Positions 47,337 through 55,399 of a stretch of DNA of 64,000 nt are shown here, one piece after another (position 1 is the stretch's first letter; each line of letters opens with the position of its first letter). The notes under the pieces were generated by a model. That model saw only the letters and a program-made list of their open reading frames with translations, ran no database searches and was not told where the DNA came from. This DNA is from Myxococcales bacterium (GTDB taxonomy: Bacteria; Myxococcota_A; Polyangia; Fen-1088), in contig PLNW01000150.1 in NCBI GenBank assembly GCA_003142855.1, positions 46,040 to 110,039 of the forward strand, in the 5' to 3' direction. Made by a program: the position numbers and the translations under genes.

Positions 47337-50300
47337 ATGATGCGCAGCCACGCGCCCCTCGCTTGGGCGGTTTTACTGGTGTGGATAGCTGCTTGCGTCA
47401 ACGTGGACAAGCCCGGCAAAGTCGTCAAGTGCGAGCAGCCCGACAGTGGCTGCACGGTGGGCGGACGGGACGCGGCTGCCAGATCCGAGGTGCTGCCCAC
47501 CCAAGACGCCGACGAGAATGGCGATCTAGATCAAGATGGCGTCACCGATGCGCCGGCTTCTCTTGGCTCGGAGGCCGGAACGTCGGATGGCGCACGTGAC
47601 CGCGCGTTGGACGTGCCGCTAGCCGTCTTCCAGGATGCGGCCCAAGAGGTTGCTCGCGACGCTACGGGCGATCAACAAGTCGGTCCTTGCTGGGGCGCTA
47701 GCGGACCGGTCAAGGCCGGCGTTGTTTGTCGAGCTGCCGTTGGTCTGTGTGATGTGGCTGAAGTTTGCGATGGCATCCACGCGGACTGCCCGGCCGACCA
47801 GTACGCGCCAACGACGACGGTGTGTCGCCAGGCCGCAGGTGACTGCGATATCGCCGAGAGTTGCACCGGTTCCAGCCCCGATTGTCCAGTCGATGCGGTG
47901 ATGACCGCGGGCACCCTCTGTCGCAAGGCCGCGGGCGCGTGTGACGTGGCCGAGAGCTGTTCGGGAAGCGACCCCGCCTGTCCGGCCGACGGCATGGTTC
48001 CGCCAGGAAGCACCTGCCGTCCGTCCACTGACGGAAACCAATGCGATCCGGCCGAGGTTTGCACGGGCACAAGCGTGTCCTGTCCAGCCGACGTCATATA
48101 CGCACGCCCAGCCGCACCCACGGCCGCAAAGGCGGCGCTGGGGACCGTCGCAGGCACTGCCAGCATTTCGTGGACGGCTCCGGCTGGGGGCGCGCCCACT
48201 GGGTACAACGTCAAGCGGAGCGCCGAACCCACGGCTGGCTACACGATATTGGGCACGCCACCCACGACCACCACCTCTCCCTATACCGACACCGGGCTGA
48301 CCGGCGGTTCGACCTACTACTACGTCGTGTCGTCCATCAACACCGTTGGGACCTGCGAGTCAGACAACTCTGTCCCAGCCTCTGTCACGGCAGTCAATCC
48401 TTGCACACCGCCGGCCGTGCCCGTGGTGGCCGCCGCCTCGGGCAACGCCCAGGTCGATCTGACCTGGCCACCCTCGGCTGGGGCCACCTCGTACAGTGTC
48501 GGGCGTAGCGTGACGCCCGGGACGGGCTACACGTCGGCGACCACTGTCACCACCTGCGCAACGACTTGCAGCTACGACGACATAAACGTTCCCAACGGGA
48601 CGACCTACTACTACGTGGTTACTGCCAGCAATGGAAAGTGCAGTTCCCTCGATTCGGTAGAGGTTTCTGGAGCGCCGAACTGCACGCCGACAGCTGCGCC
48701 GGCCAATCTGACAGCCAAGCCCAACAACGCGTCGGTGGCGTTGTCATGGGACGCAACCACGGGTGCCGTCTCCTACCGAATCAAGCGCAGCCTGAGTTCA
48801 ACCTCTGGCTTCGACACGGTGTACACGTCAAGCACCCCCAGCTTTACCGATGCCACGGTCATCAATGGGACCACCTACTACTACGTGGTCGAAGCCAACA
48901 ACGGCCAGTGCCTTTCAGTCGATTCCGCAGTCGTGTCTGCCCTGCCAGCCTGTACACCACCTTCCGTGCCAGGCAAACCCACGGCCACGCCAGGTGATGG
49001 CCAGGTCACGCTGTCATGGCCTGCCTCGACGGGCGGCGCGAGTTCGTATCAGGTACTGCGCGGTACGACGAGCGGCGGTCCGTACGCGTCTGTCGGCTCG
49101 CCAACCAGCACGGGTTTCACAGACACTGGTCTGACCGACGGGACGACCTACTTCTACGTCGTGAAGTCCAACAACGCATTCTGCCTCTCCGACCCCTCGC
49201 CCGAGTCCTCTGCCACGCCGGTGTGTACGCCCCCGTCGGCCCCGACCAATCTGCTCGCAACCCCGAGCGACAGCAAGGTCACGCTTTCCTGGACCGCCCC
49301 CACGACGGGAACTGTGAAGTCGTATGTCGTCACGCGCACAACAGCCGGCGCCGATGCCCACACCGACATCCCGGTTGCCACAGGGACTACCCTGGCCGAC
49401 TCGGCGCTGGTCAACGGGACGACGTACTACTACGTGGTCAGCGCCAGCAACGGCAATTGCCTTTCGGCTCCCTCGGCTACGGTTCCCGCCACACCGAACC
49501 AGGTCTGTGCCCTGACTGCGCCGACGGGCGTGCTCGCCACGGCCGGCAACCAGCAGGTGACGATTACGTGGAACATTTCGGACGCGGGCTCGCTGTCGTA
49601 TGTCGTTTCACGCGGCACAGCCGCCGGCGGTCCCTATGGCACCGTCATTCCCAACCCGAACCCGGCGGGTACCATAGACACGGTCGTCAACAACGGGACA
49701 AGCTATTATTACGTGGTTACTGTCAGCAATGGCAGTTGCACCTCGCCCAATTCGGCCGAGGTTACTGCCAAGCCGGTCTGCACGCCCCCGCTGGTGCCGA
49801 TCAATGTGGCGGCAGTCGCAGACAACAGCAATGGCAATATCAACGTGTCGTGGGCTCCCGCGACTACTGGTCCCACGCCCACGGGGTACACCGTCTCGCA
49901 TGGGACGAATGCGACTGGACCGTTCACCGTGGTGGCCACCAATCAGACGCCCACGACCTTTGCGGACCCTGGGACAGGCCTGACTGCCGGCACGACGTAC
50001 TACTATGTGGTGAGTGCCAGCAATGCGAGTGGCACCTGTGCGTCGGTCAACTCCGGTGCTGCGTCTGCTGTGTCCTGCAATTCGCCCACGGTTCCTACTG
50101 GGGTCACGGCCACGGCGGGGATATCGCGGGTGACGGTGTCGTGGACCGCTTCGACCAAGGGTCCCACGTCGTATCAGGTCAAGCGCGGGACCGCTCTCGC
50201 AGGGCCATTCACGGCACTTAACCCGCCGGCGACTGCCAGTCCCTACGTCGACTCGGCCGTGACCAACGGGACGACCTACTACTACGAGGTGGCTGCCCGG

Positions 50301-50663
50301 AACGCTGGCGGCGTGTGTAGTTCGGCCAATTCGGGTTCCTCGTCGACAGCGCCGCGGAGTTGTACCGTGTGGTCGGGTAATGCGGTGAACGCCGGCCACC
50401 CGCCAGCGATAGGAAACCTCAACGGAATCTGCTACGTCAGTTGCGATACCATTACGAATTGGGGTTGCGCGAATTTAGGTGGCCGGTCAATCACGATCAA
50501 TGGTGGCCCCTTGGCTTGTTCGGCGGGTCCGATACCCGCGCCCAAGACAGCTGGCTACAACGTGATCGATGTGAGCGCCGGCACCGACACCCAGACCCAG
50601 ATCTTTTGGGGGGGGACGTGGGTCAACACCTGTTCGATTCCTTCGGGCGGGCTCGATTTCTAG
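47337..50663 (+). CDS. Lipoprotein with disintegrin-like and eight fibronectin type III domains
   Basis: The 1108-residue protein has a lipoprotein signal (LLVWIAAC), an Asp/Ala-rich linker, four tandem disintegrin-like Cys modules at about residues 115-255 (GVVCRAAVGLCDVAEVCDGIHADCPAD and so on), then eight FN3 domains of about 90 residues (about 260-1010; each with NGTTYYYVV near its end), and a C-terminal Cys-containing module. It is an extended, multi-domain surface protein, probably adhesive; the ligand is unknown. The ATG follows CTAGGAGTAGCTACTC. It is convergent with the DsbD-like gene, 32 bases apart. Confidence 0.88.
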   Translation: MMRSHAPLAWAVLLVWIAACVNVDKPGKVVKCEQPDSGCTVGGRDAAARSEVLPTQDADENGDLDQDGVTDAPASLGSEAGTSDGARDRALDVPLAVFQDAAQEVARDATGDQQVGPCWGASGPVKAGVVCRAAVGLCDVAEVCDGIHADCPADQYAPTTTVCRQAAGDCDIAESCTGSSPDCPVDAVMTAGTLCRKAAGACDVAESCSGSDPACPADGMVPPGSTCRPSTDGNQCDPAEVCTGTSVSCPADVIYARPAAPTAAKAALGTVAGTASISWTAPAGGAPTGYNVKRSAEPTAGYTILGTPPTTTTSPYTDTGLTGGSTYYYVVSSINTVGTCESDNSVPASVTAVNPCTPPAVPVVAAASGNAQVDLTWPPSAGATSYSVGRSVTPGTGYTSATTVTTCATTCSYDDINVPNGTTYYYVVTASNGKCSSLDSVEVSGAPNCTPTAAPANLTAKPNNASVALSWDATTGAVSYRIKRSLSSTSGFDTVYTSSTPSFTDATVINGTTYYYVVEANNGQCLSVDSAVVSALPACTPPSVPGKPTATPGDGQVTLSWPASTGGASSYQVLRGTTSGGPYASVGSPTSTGFTDTGLTDGTTYFYVVKSNNAFCLSDPSPESSATPVCTPPSAPTNLLATPSDSKVTLSWTAPTTGTVKSYVVTRTTAGADAHTDIPVATGTTLADSALVNGTTYYYVVSASNGNCLSAPSATVPATPNQVCALTAPTGVLATAGNQQVTITWNISDAGSLSYVVSRGTAAGGPYGTVIPNPNPAGTIDTVVNNGTSYYYVVTVSNGSCTSPNSAEVTAKPVCTPPLVPINVAAVADNSNGNINVSWAPATTGPTPTGYTVSHGTNATGPFTVVATNQTPTTFADPGTGLTAGTTYYYVVSASNASGTCASVNSGAASAVSCNSPTVPTGVTATAGISRVTVSWTASTKGPTSYQVKRGTALAGPFTALNPPATASPYVDSAVTNGTTYYYEVAARNAGGVCSSANSGSSSTAPRSCTVWSGNAVNAGHPPAIGNLNGICYVSCDTITNWGCANLGGRSITINGGPLACSAGPIPAPKTAGYNVIDVSAGTDTQTQIFWGGTWVNTCSIPSGGLDF

Positions 50664-50695
50664 CGAGAAGCAAGGCGCCGTGAGCTGTGGCGTCG

Positions 50696-52039
50696 TTACC
50701 TGCGCTCCGCTGCTCTTGCCGCCTCGATCAGGGCGTTCCTTGCGACATGCCAGGGAACCAGGCTGTCGATGCGGCCCACGATCTGACCGCCAGGTGCGAG
50801 CAAACGCACCGCTGGCAAGGTGGAGACACTGTATCGAGCTTTCAGCACAGGGAGGGCATCGTCCTGGTCTTCGCGGGTCAGGTCGATCTTCACCAGGACA
50901 AAGTCCTTCAGCAGGGCAGCGACCTCGGGCCGGGCAAACACGCTGACTTCCAGTTCTCGACAAGGCAGGCACCAGTCGGCCGTGAAATCCATCACCATCG
51001 GCTTTCCGCTGACCCGAGCGTGGGCCAGGCCGGCGGCCTCCGTGGGCAACCAGGTCAGGACGATCTTGGGGGTCAGCATGTAATTGATGGTGGCGAACAA
51101 GCCGGCCACTGTCAGGGCGATCCCGAAGGCCTTGCGCAAGCGGGTGCGCCAAGCGGCGTGAAACGACAGGTGCACGGCGCCCAGCAGAATCCCCAAGCCG
51201 ATCGCGACCACGGCCACAGCCAAGAAGACGGGAGACCGGCAGGTCACCTCCTGCAGCGGCGGAAACACGACCCTTAGGTAGTAGAGCCCGGCCACCGCCA
51301 GCGCGATCCCGAAGACACTCTTCACACCGTCCATCCAGGCGCCCGATTTTGGCAAGTGAAGCGAGAAGCCGGCGATGGCCCAGAAAGGAACGCCGATTCC
51401 GGCCGCGTAGGTCGCCAGCAGCAAGAAGCCCTGCAAGGCATCGCGCGTGGTTGCGACATAGGCGAGAATTCCGGCCAAGGGCGGCCCGGTGCACGGGGCT
51501 GCGATGAGTCCGCCGACCAGGCCCATGAGAAAAGCGCCCAGGAAGCCCCGGCCCCCCACGCGCGCCAAATATTGCTGCAGCCGCGACGGCAACGCCAAGT
51601 CGAAGGCGCCGAACATGGATGCCGCCATGGTGAAGAAGAAGAGCGCAAGAGGCACCACCACCCAGGGGTTGGCCAAGAAAGTGCCGAACGCCCTTCCCAG
51701 CAGCGCGAAGCTGGTTCCCAGCGTGCCGAACATGGTGGCGATTCCCGCCACGTACAGCGTGGCCAGGGCAACCGCATGCAGGCGTGGCACCCCGCCGCGG
51801 CCGCCGAAGACGCCGATGGTGATGGGAATCATCGGGTAGACGCATGGGGTGAGCGAGGTGAGGAAGCCCGCAGTGAAGGCGAAGAGAAAGGCGCTCAGCA
51901 TTCCGCGTCCGGCAGCATCGGAGAATGCCTCCGCGTGGGCCGTGCCCGGGGCCAAGATAGCCGTGGCCAGCAAGACCAGTGCGATGCAGGGCACGCTGGC
52001 TGGCCAGCGGATGGGGCGGGTGGGAGGACGGCTGCTCAT
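50696..52039 (-). CDS. DsbD-like thiol:disulfide reductase (no N-terminal DsbD-alpha domain)
   Basis: The 447-residue protein has a signal/first helix, a DsbD-beta/CcdA-type membrane core with the conserved helix cysteines (SLTPCVYPMIPI and IAAPCTGPPLAG), and a C-terminal thioredoxin domain with WCLPC (about residues 330-447). The periplasmic DsbD-alpha domain is absent, as in shorter DsbD forms that pass electrons directly to other partners. Reducing power from the cytoplasm keeps periplasmic thiols reduced, fitting the many Cys-rich secreted proteins nearby. ATG 52039 gives a normal signal peptide; ATG 52066 is in frame. It is divergent from the lipoprotein at 52089 with only 49 bases between starts. 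Confidence 0.85.
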   Translation of the reverse strand: MSSRPPTRPIRWPASVPCIALVLLATAILAPGTAHAEAFSDAAGRGMLSAFLFAFTAGFLTSLTPCVYPMIPITIGVFGGRGGVPRLHAVALATLYVAGIATMFGTLGTSFALLGRAFGTFLANPWVVVPLALFFFTMAASMFGAFDLALPSRLQQYLARVGGRGFLGAFLMGLVGGLIAAPCTGPPLAGILAYVATTRDALQGFLLLATYAAGIGVPFWAIAGFSLHLPKSGAWMDGVKSVFGIALAVAGLYYLRVVFPPLQEVTCRSPVFLAVAVVAIGLGILLGAVHLSFHAAWRTRLRKAFGIALTVAGLFATINYMLTPKIVLTWLPTEAAGLAHARVSGKPMVMDFTADWCLPCRELEVSVFARPEVAALLKDFVLVKIDLTREDQDDALPVLKARYSVSTLPAVRLLAPGGQIVGRIDSLVPWHVARNALIEAARAAERR

Positions 52040-52088
52040 GAGTGAAATATACAGGCTCCGAGCCATCGATCTGATATCTTGCGCGTTG

Positions 52089-53084
52089 ATGACTCAATCA
52101 ACTGGATTTTTGAGTGTACCTCGGGTCCTGGCGTTGGTGGCCGGGATGCTTGCTGGCTGCGGCGGTAGCTCGACTGGCCCTGCCACTTCGACGCCGGACG
52201 CGGGTGGCGGGGCGGGCAGCGATGCGGCTCAGGGTGCGCAGGCAGGTGGCGACGCGGGTCCAGCAGCAGAGGCAGGTGGTGACAGCGGGGAGGGGAACCT
52301 GTGCATTGCTGGGGGCGGGGTCATACCTTCGCTCTGCACCACCAAGCCTGCGTTGCCGTCGGTGACGGATCTGTCAGGCACCTGGGTGCTCGAGACCATC
52401 GGAGCGCAAACGGTCACGGCGCCGACCTACGCGAATCCCTTCCACCTCCAGTCCATCGGCGTGATCCTGGTCCAGGTCACCCAGACCGGGAGCGACGTCA
52501 CCCTTGACGGCCACTACTGCAACCGGATCCAGAACGACAACTCCAACAACCCGGCCAAGGTTGTCATTCCGGATGCTTGGCGTTTGACCGAATTCCCCAT
52601 CCAGCGCAGCGGAACCTTTGCCAACAATGGTGCGGGCCAGTTGGAACTCACTCTGCCCAACGCGATCGAGGTTCCGGGTGCAAATCTGGTCGACCCGGCC
52701 TGCGACGCCCTGCCCACGGACCCCAACGATCCGCGCGTGGTCGACAGTGACAACGATGGCTACCCGGGGATCAGCGTTGGCCTGAGCGGCCTTATCACGG
52801 GCATGCTCAGGTGTGTGCAGAGACAGGCGACCGCGCTTCACGGTGTGGCGGTGGCTGCGGATCGGATCGAGGGTGGGATGACCTTCGAGTCGGACCAGTC
52901 GGTCATCGAGTCTGCCCCGTCCAGCATCAAGGCTCTCTATCAGATGTCCAGGTCCAGTGCCGATCCGGCCGTGTGCGCCAGTAGTTTCGTCATGGTCAAG
53001 GTGCCCGATGCAGACGCCGGGGCCGTGGATTGCGAATGGGTGCGCGCGAACGAGAGCGCGCTGCTGGGACTGCCGGGAACCTAG
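52089..53084 (+). CDS. Lipoprotein, unknown function
   Basis: The 331-residue protein has a lipoprotein signal (lipobox LAGC), an Asp/Ala/Gly linker (about residues 25-75), then a beta-rich domain (LSGTWVLETIGAQTV ... GVILVQVTQTGSDVTLDGHYCNRIQND) with a lipocalin- or Heme-binding-like 'SGTWVLE' opening that is too weak to name. A DSDNDGYPG segment near residue 220 could bind calcium. The stop TAG lies inside the left arm of the inverted-repeat element at 53080. Confidence 0.8.
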   Translation: MTQSTGFLSVPRVLALVAGMLAGCGGSSTGPATSTPDAGGGAGSDAAQGAQAGGDAGPAAEAGGDSGEGNLCIAGGGVIPSLCTTKPALPSVTDLSGTWVLETIGAQTVTAPTYANPFHLQSIGVILVQVTQTGSDVTLDGHYCNRIQNDNSNNPAKVVIPDAWRLTEFPIQRSGTFANNGAGQLELTLPNAIEVPGANLVDPACDALPTDPNDPRVVDSDNDGYPGISVGLSGLITGMLRCVQRQATALHGVAVAADRIEGGMTFESDQSVIESAPSSIKALYQMSRSSADPAVCASSFVMVKVPDADAGAVDCEWVRANESALLGLPGT

Positions 53085-53245
53085 CACTACTGATTGAAAT
53101 TCTCCCGTCGCCGTCGCTGCTGCGGGGCCCGTCCGCTTTCTCGCTTCTCGGTCAGATACGTCGAGTATCTTCCCTCGGCGCTCGTCGCGGCTGGGCCTCC
53201 TCGCGACGCGCCGGCTCGGTCCGAATTTCAATCAGTAGTGCTAGG
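53080..53245. mobile_element. MITE-like element with perfect 23-bp terminal inverted repeats
   Basis: The ends, 53080-53102 and 53223-53245, are perfect reverse complements (23 bases, beginning CCTAGCACTACTGATTG). The inner 120 bases have no ORF of note but a small hairpin AGATAC-GTCGA-GTATCT. The element lies between two convergent genes; the left arm supplies the stop of the lipoprotein gene. Transposase-free short element is the best reading; a long bidirectional hairpin terminator is an alternative. Confidence 0.65.
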
Positions 53246-53251
53246 AAGGCT

Positions 53252-54700
53252 TCAGCGCGCGATGCGCAGGGAGAACCCAGCCCCCAACATGTAGCCGTGG
53301 CTATCGAAGCCTGGGTAGCCGGGATTGTTGGTCTGCAGTCCGGCCGTGCCTGGCTCGGGCAGGCCAGTAAGATTGTTGGTGGCGGTGCTGGGGAATTCGT
53401 CGATCACTGGATGGGCTGCATTGGGGTCCTTGCTGACGGAACGCGGGACGAATACCGAGCCGAAGAGATAGAAGCCCGCCTCAATCTCGCGGTTCAGCAG
53501 TTTGACCGGCGATTCGATACTTGCGCTGGAAATCACGCGCGAGTTGTCCACATAGTTGGTGCGGCCCGTCTGATCGGGAACCGGCGAAGGCGCATAGCCG
53601 AGATCAAACGAGAGTCGGCGCTGGCGCCAGGCAAAGTTGCCCCCTGCCACCACGGTCATCGTGTTGTGCCATGGGTCCAGCGGGCTCTCACCGTGTCGAT
53701 CGCGGTACTGCGACCAGCGCTCTCCCACCGCCACCAGCCCTACCTCCCATGCTGGGCGGCCACCTTCAACCTGACGCCGGCTGGTCAGACTGGCGCCGAG
53801 CCCCAAGCGTGCCGGCTCGTTGCCCTCTGTGAGCGTGTAGACTTGGGGAATATAGTTGGGGCCCGGCACCGGGTACTGGTAGCCGCGCATGCGCACCTGG
53901 TTCTGGCCGTTGGTGTCGTTGCTGGTGCCCAGGTGAAGCGTGGCCGTGAAGGCAACGCGCGGCCCGGGCCGAAAGGCAGCGCCCAGGTAGGGCTTGAACT
54001 TGCTGTTGGTGTGGATGTCCGGGTCGAGATAGACATTCGATTGGTTGCCCGCGTCGGGCATGTACACCGCCATGTTGGACTGTGTGACAACCGCGATGTC
54101 TATGCCGGCGCCGACGGCGAGCCAGTCGTTGAGTTGGCTGCCCAGCGCAAAAGCGAAACTGGACGCGCTCAAGCGGTCGCCCAGTTGCTCGAAATGAAGC
54201 TGGTTCGAGAAGTACTGTTCCCGTTCGTCTGCGAAGAACCCCTTTTCATCCAGAAAGTCGTTGACTGGCAGAAGACCATAGAAGCCGAAGACCAAGTACT
54301 TTCCGGCCAAAGGGCGGACCAACCCCACAACAGCATAGAGAATGTGATCGTTCTCGTCGGTATCGCTGCGCACATTCGGCAAGCTGGCGGTTGCCATGCT
54401 GGGCACCGACGTGTCGTAAACTGACAGCGGCACATCCGATCCAGCAGGCCGCGCTTTGAGGCGAATCTTGCCGCGCGTGACCAGGCCGAAAAAGCCGGCT
54501 TCGAGCTTGAAGGTTGCGTCGGGCAGCAGCGCCGGGTTGAAGTAGGTCGCTCCCGCATTGTGGGAGAAGAGACGCGCCGTGAGCGAGTTGCCGCCGGTGG
54601 GCGCGCCCAGCATCTCCAGCGCACTTGAGGCGCGGGCCGGCGGGGTCACAAAGAGTAGTGCCGCGAGTGCGGTCAGAACAAAGGCGAAGAAGCGATTCAT
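53252..54700 (-). CDS. Outer-membrane beta-barrel protein (FadL/OmpP1-like)
   Basis: The 482-residue protein has a signal peptide (MNRFFAFVLTALAALLFVTPPARA) and then a mature part with alternating amphipathic strands, many Gly and aromatic residues, the opening SALEMLGAPTGGNSLTARLFSHNAGATYFNPALL typical of FadL/TodX-type proteins (long hydrophobic-compound transporters), and a C-terminal strand ending in SLRIAR. Substrate unknown. The start at 54700 was chosen for the signal peptide; the open frame continues 80 residues upstream without coding character. Its 3' end abuts the MITE-like element. Confidence 0.85.
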   Translation of the reverse strand: MNRFFAFVLTALAALLFVTPPARASSALEMLGAPTGGNSLTARLFSHNAGATYFNPALLPDATFKLEAGFFGLVTRGKIRLKARPAGSDVPLSVYDTSVPSMATASLPNVRSDTDENDHILYAVVGLVRPLAGKYLVFGFYGLLPVNDFLDEKGFFADEREQYFSNQLHFEQLGDRLSASSFAFALGSQLNDWLAVGAGIDIAVVTQSNMAVYMPDAGNQSNVYLDPDIHTNSKFKPYLGAAFRPGPRVAFTATLHLGTSNDTNGQNQVRMRGYQYPVPGPNYIPQVYTLTEGNEPARLGLGASLTSRRQVEGGRPAWEVGLVAVGERWSQYRDRHGESPLDPWHNTMTVVAGGNFAWRQRRLSFDLGYAPSPVPDQTGRTNYVDNSRVISSASIESPVKLLNREIEAGFYLFGSVFVPRSVSKDPNAAHPVIDEFPSTATNNLTGLPEPGTAGLQTNNPGYPGFDSHGYMLGAGFSLRIAR

Positions 54701-54792
54701 GGCGCCATAATGCCACGCAACCAGCGACTCAGGTGGATTGCGTATGCTGACAGCAAACGCAAGTCTGGGTGCATTTCTTGCAGCCTGCTTAC

Positions 54793-55338
54793 CTACGGCG
54801 TTTCTTGCTTGTTGCCCGGGACTGCCCCGCACACACCCTCGCGGGAAGGGAGCCAGATGGTGGCCTTGTCCGCGCAGGCGCGGCGGTAGCGGTCGGCGAG
54901 CCGCTTGGCCTGCTTGGACGGCCCGTCGAGCTTGGTGGGCGGACACTTGGGGCGAGTGGCATCGCAGGAATAGGCGCCCCAGCCCTCAGCACCGCCCAGG
55001 CCAATCGCAAACACCGTGACCGGGCCGATGCCGGCCATGGGAATGCCGATCACATACGACTTGCCCAGCTCGGAAAACCCGTCGAGCGCGGTGTCGGCGC
55101 ACTTCTTGGTGTCTTCCGCGCTCACGTCCTTGGCCGTGGCTTCCAGACCGCCGCGGTCAAGGCACGATGGCACGCCCTGGGCCGGCCAGCTTTCCAGGCC
55201 CAAGACCCGGTTGAGCGCCACCACGGCCGCGGCCATTTCCTTGGCGACCGGAACGGGCAGTTTGGCCACTGGGCCGGCTGCTGCCTGCGCAGCGGCCCAC
55301 AACATCCATGCGATCATCACCGGCATGGACGTCATCAT
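54793..55338 (-). CDS. Exported protein of unknown function (181 residues)
   Basis: Has a signal peptide (MPVMIAWMLWAAAQAAAGP) and a mature, partly helical domain with eight Cys residues in scattered pairs (SCLDRGG, KKCADTA, YSCDATRPKCPP, RACADK, GVCGAVPG). Not recognised. It starts 61 bases after the purL stop on the same strand. ATG 55338, 55335 and 55326 are all possible starts. Confidence 0.65.
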   Translation of the reverse strand: MMTSMPVMIAWMLWAAAQAAAGPVAKLPVPVAKEMAAAVVALNRVLGLESWPAQGVPSCLDRGGLEATAKDVSAEDTKKCADTALDGFSELGKSYVIGIPMAGIGPVTVFAIGLGGAEGWGAYSCDATRPKCPPTKLDGPSKQAKRLADRYRRACADKATIWLPSREGVCGAVPGNKQETP

Positions 55339-55399
55339 AGATCAGGATCGGCTGCGGCTTGTCGGGGAATTCTGGGCGACGCTTGGCAGCGCCGGGTGG

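Noticed and set aside
50487-52097. Second long minus-strand frame at the DsbD locus
   Set aside because: Arg/Gly/Pro-rich translation without domain; the DsbD-like frame has all motifs.
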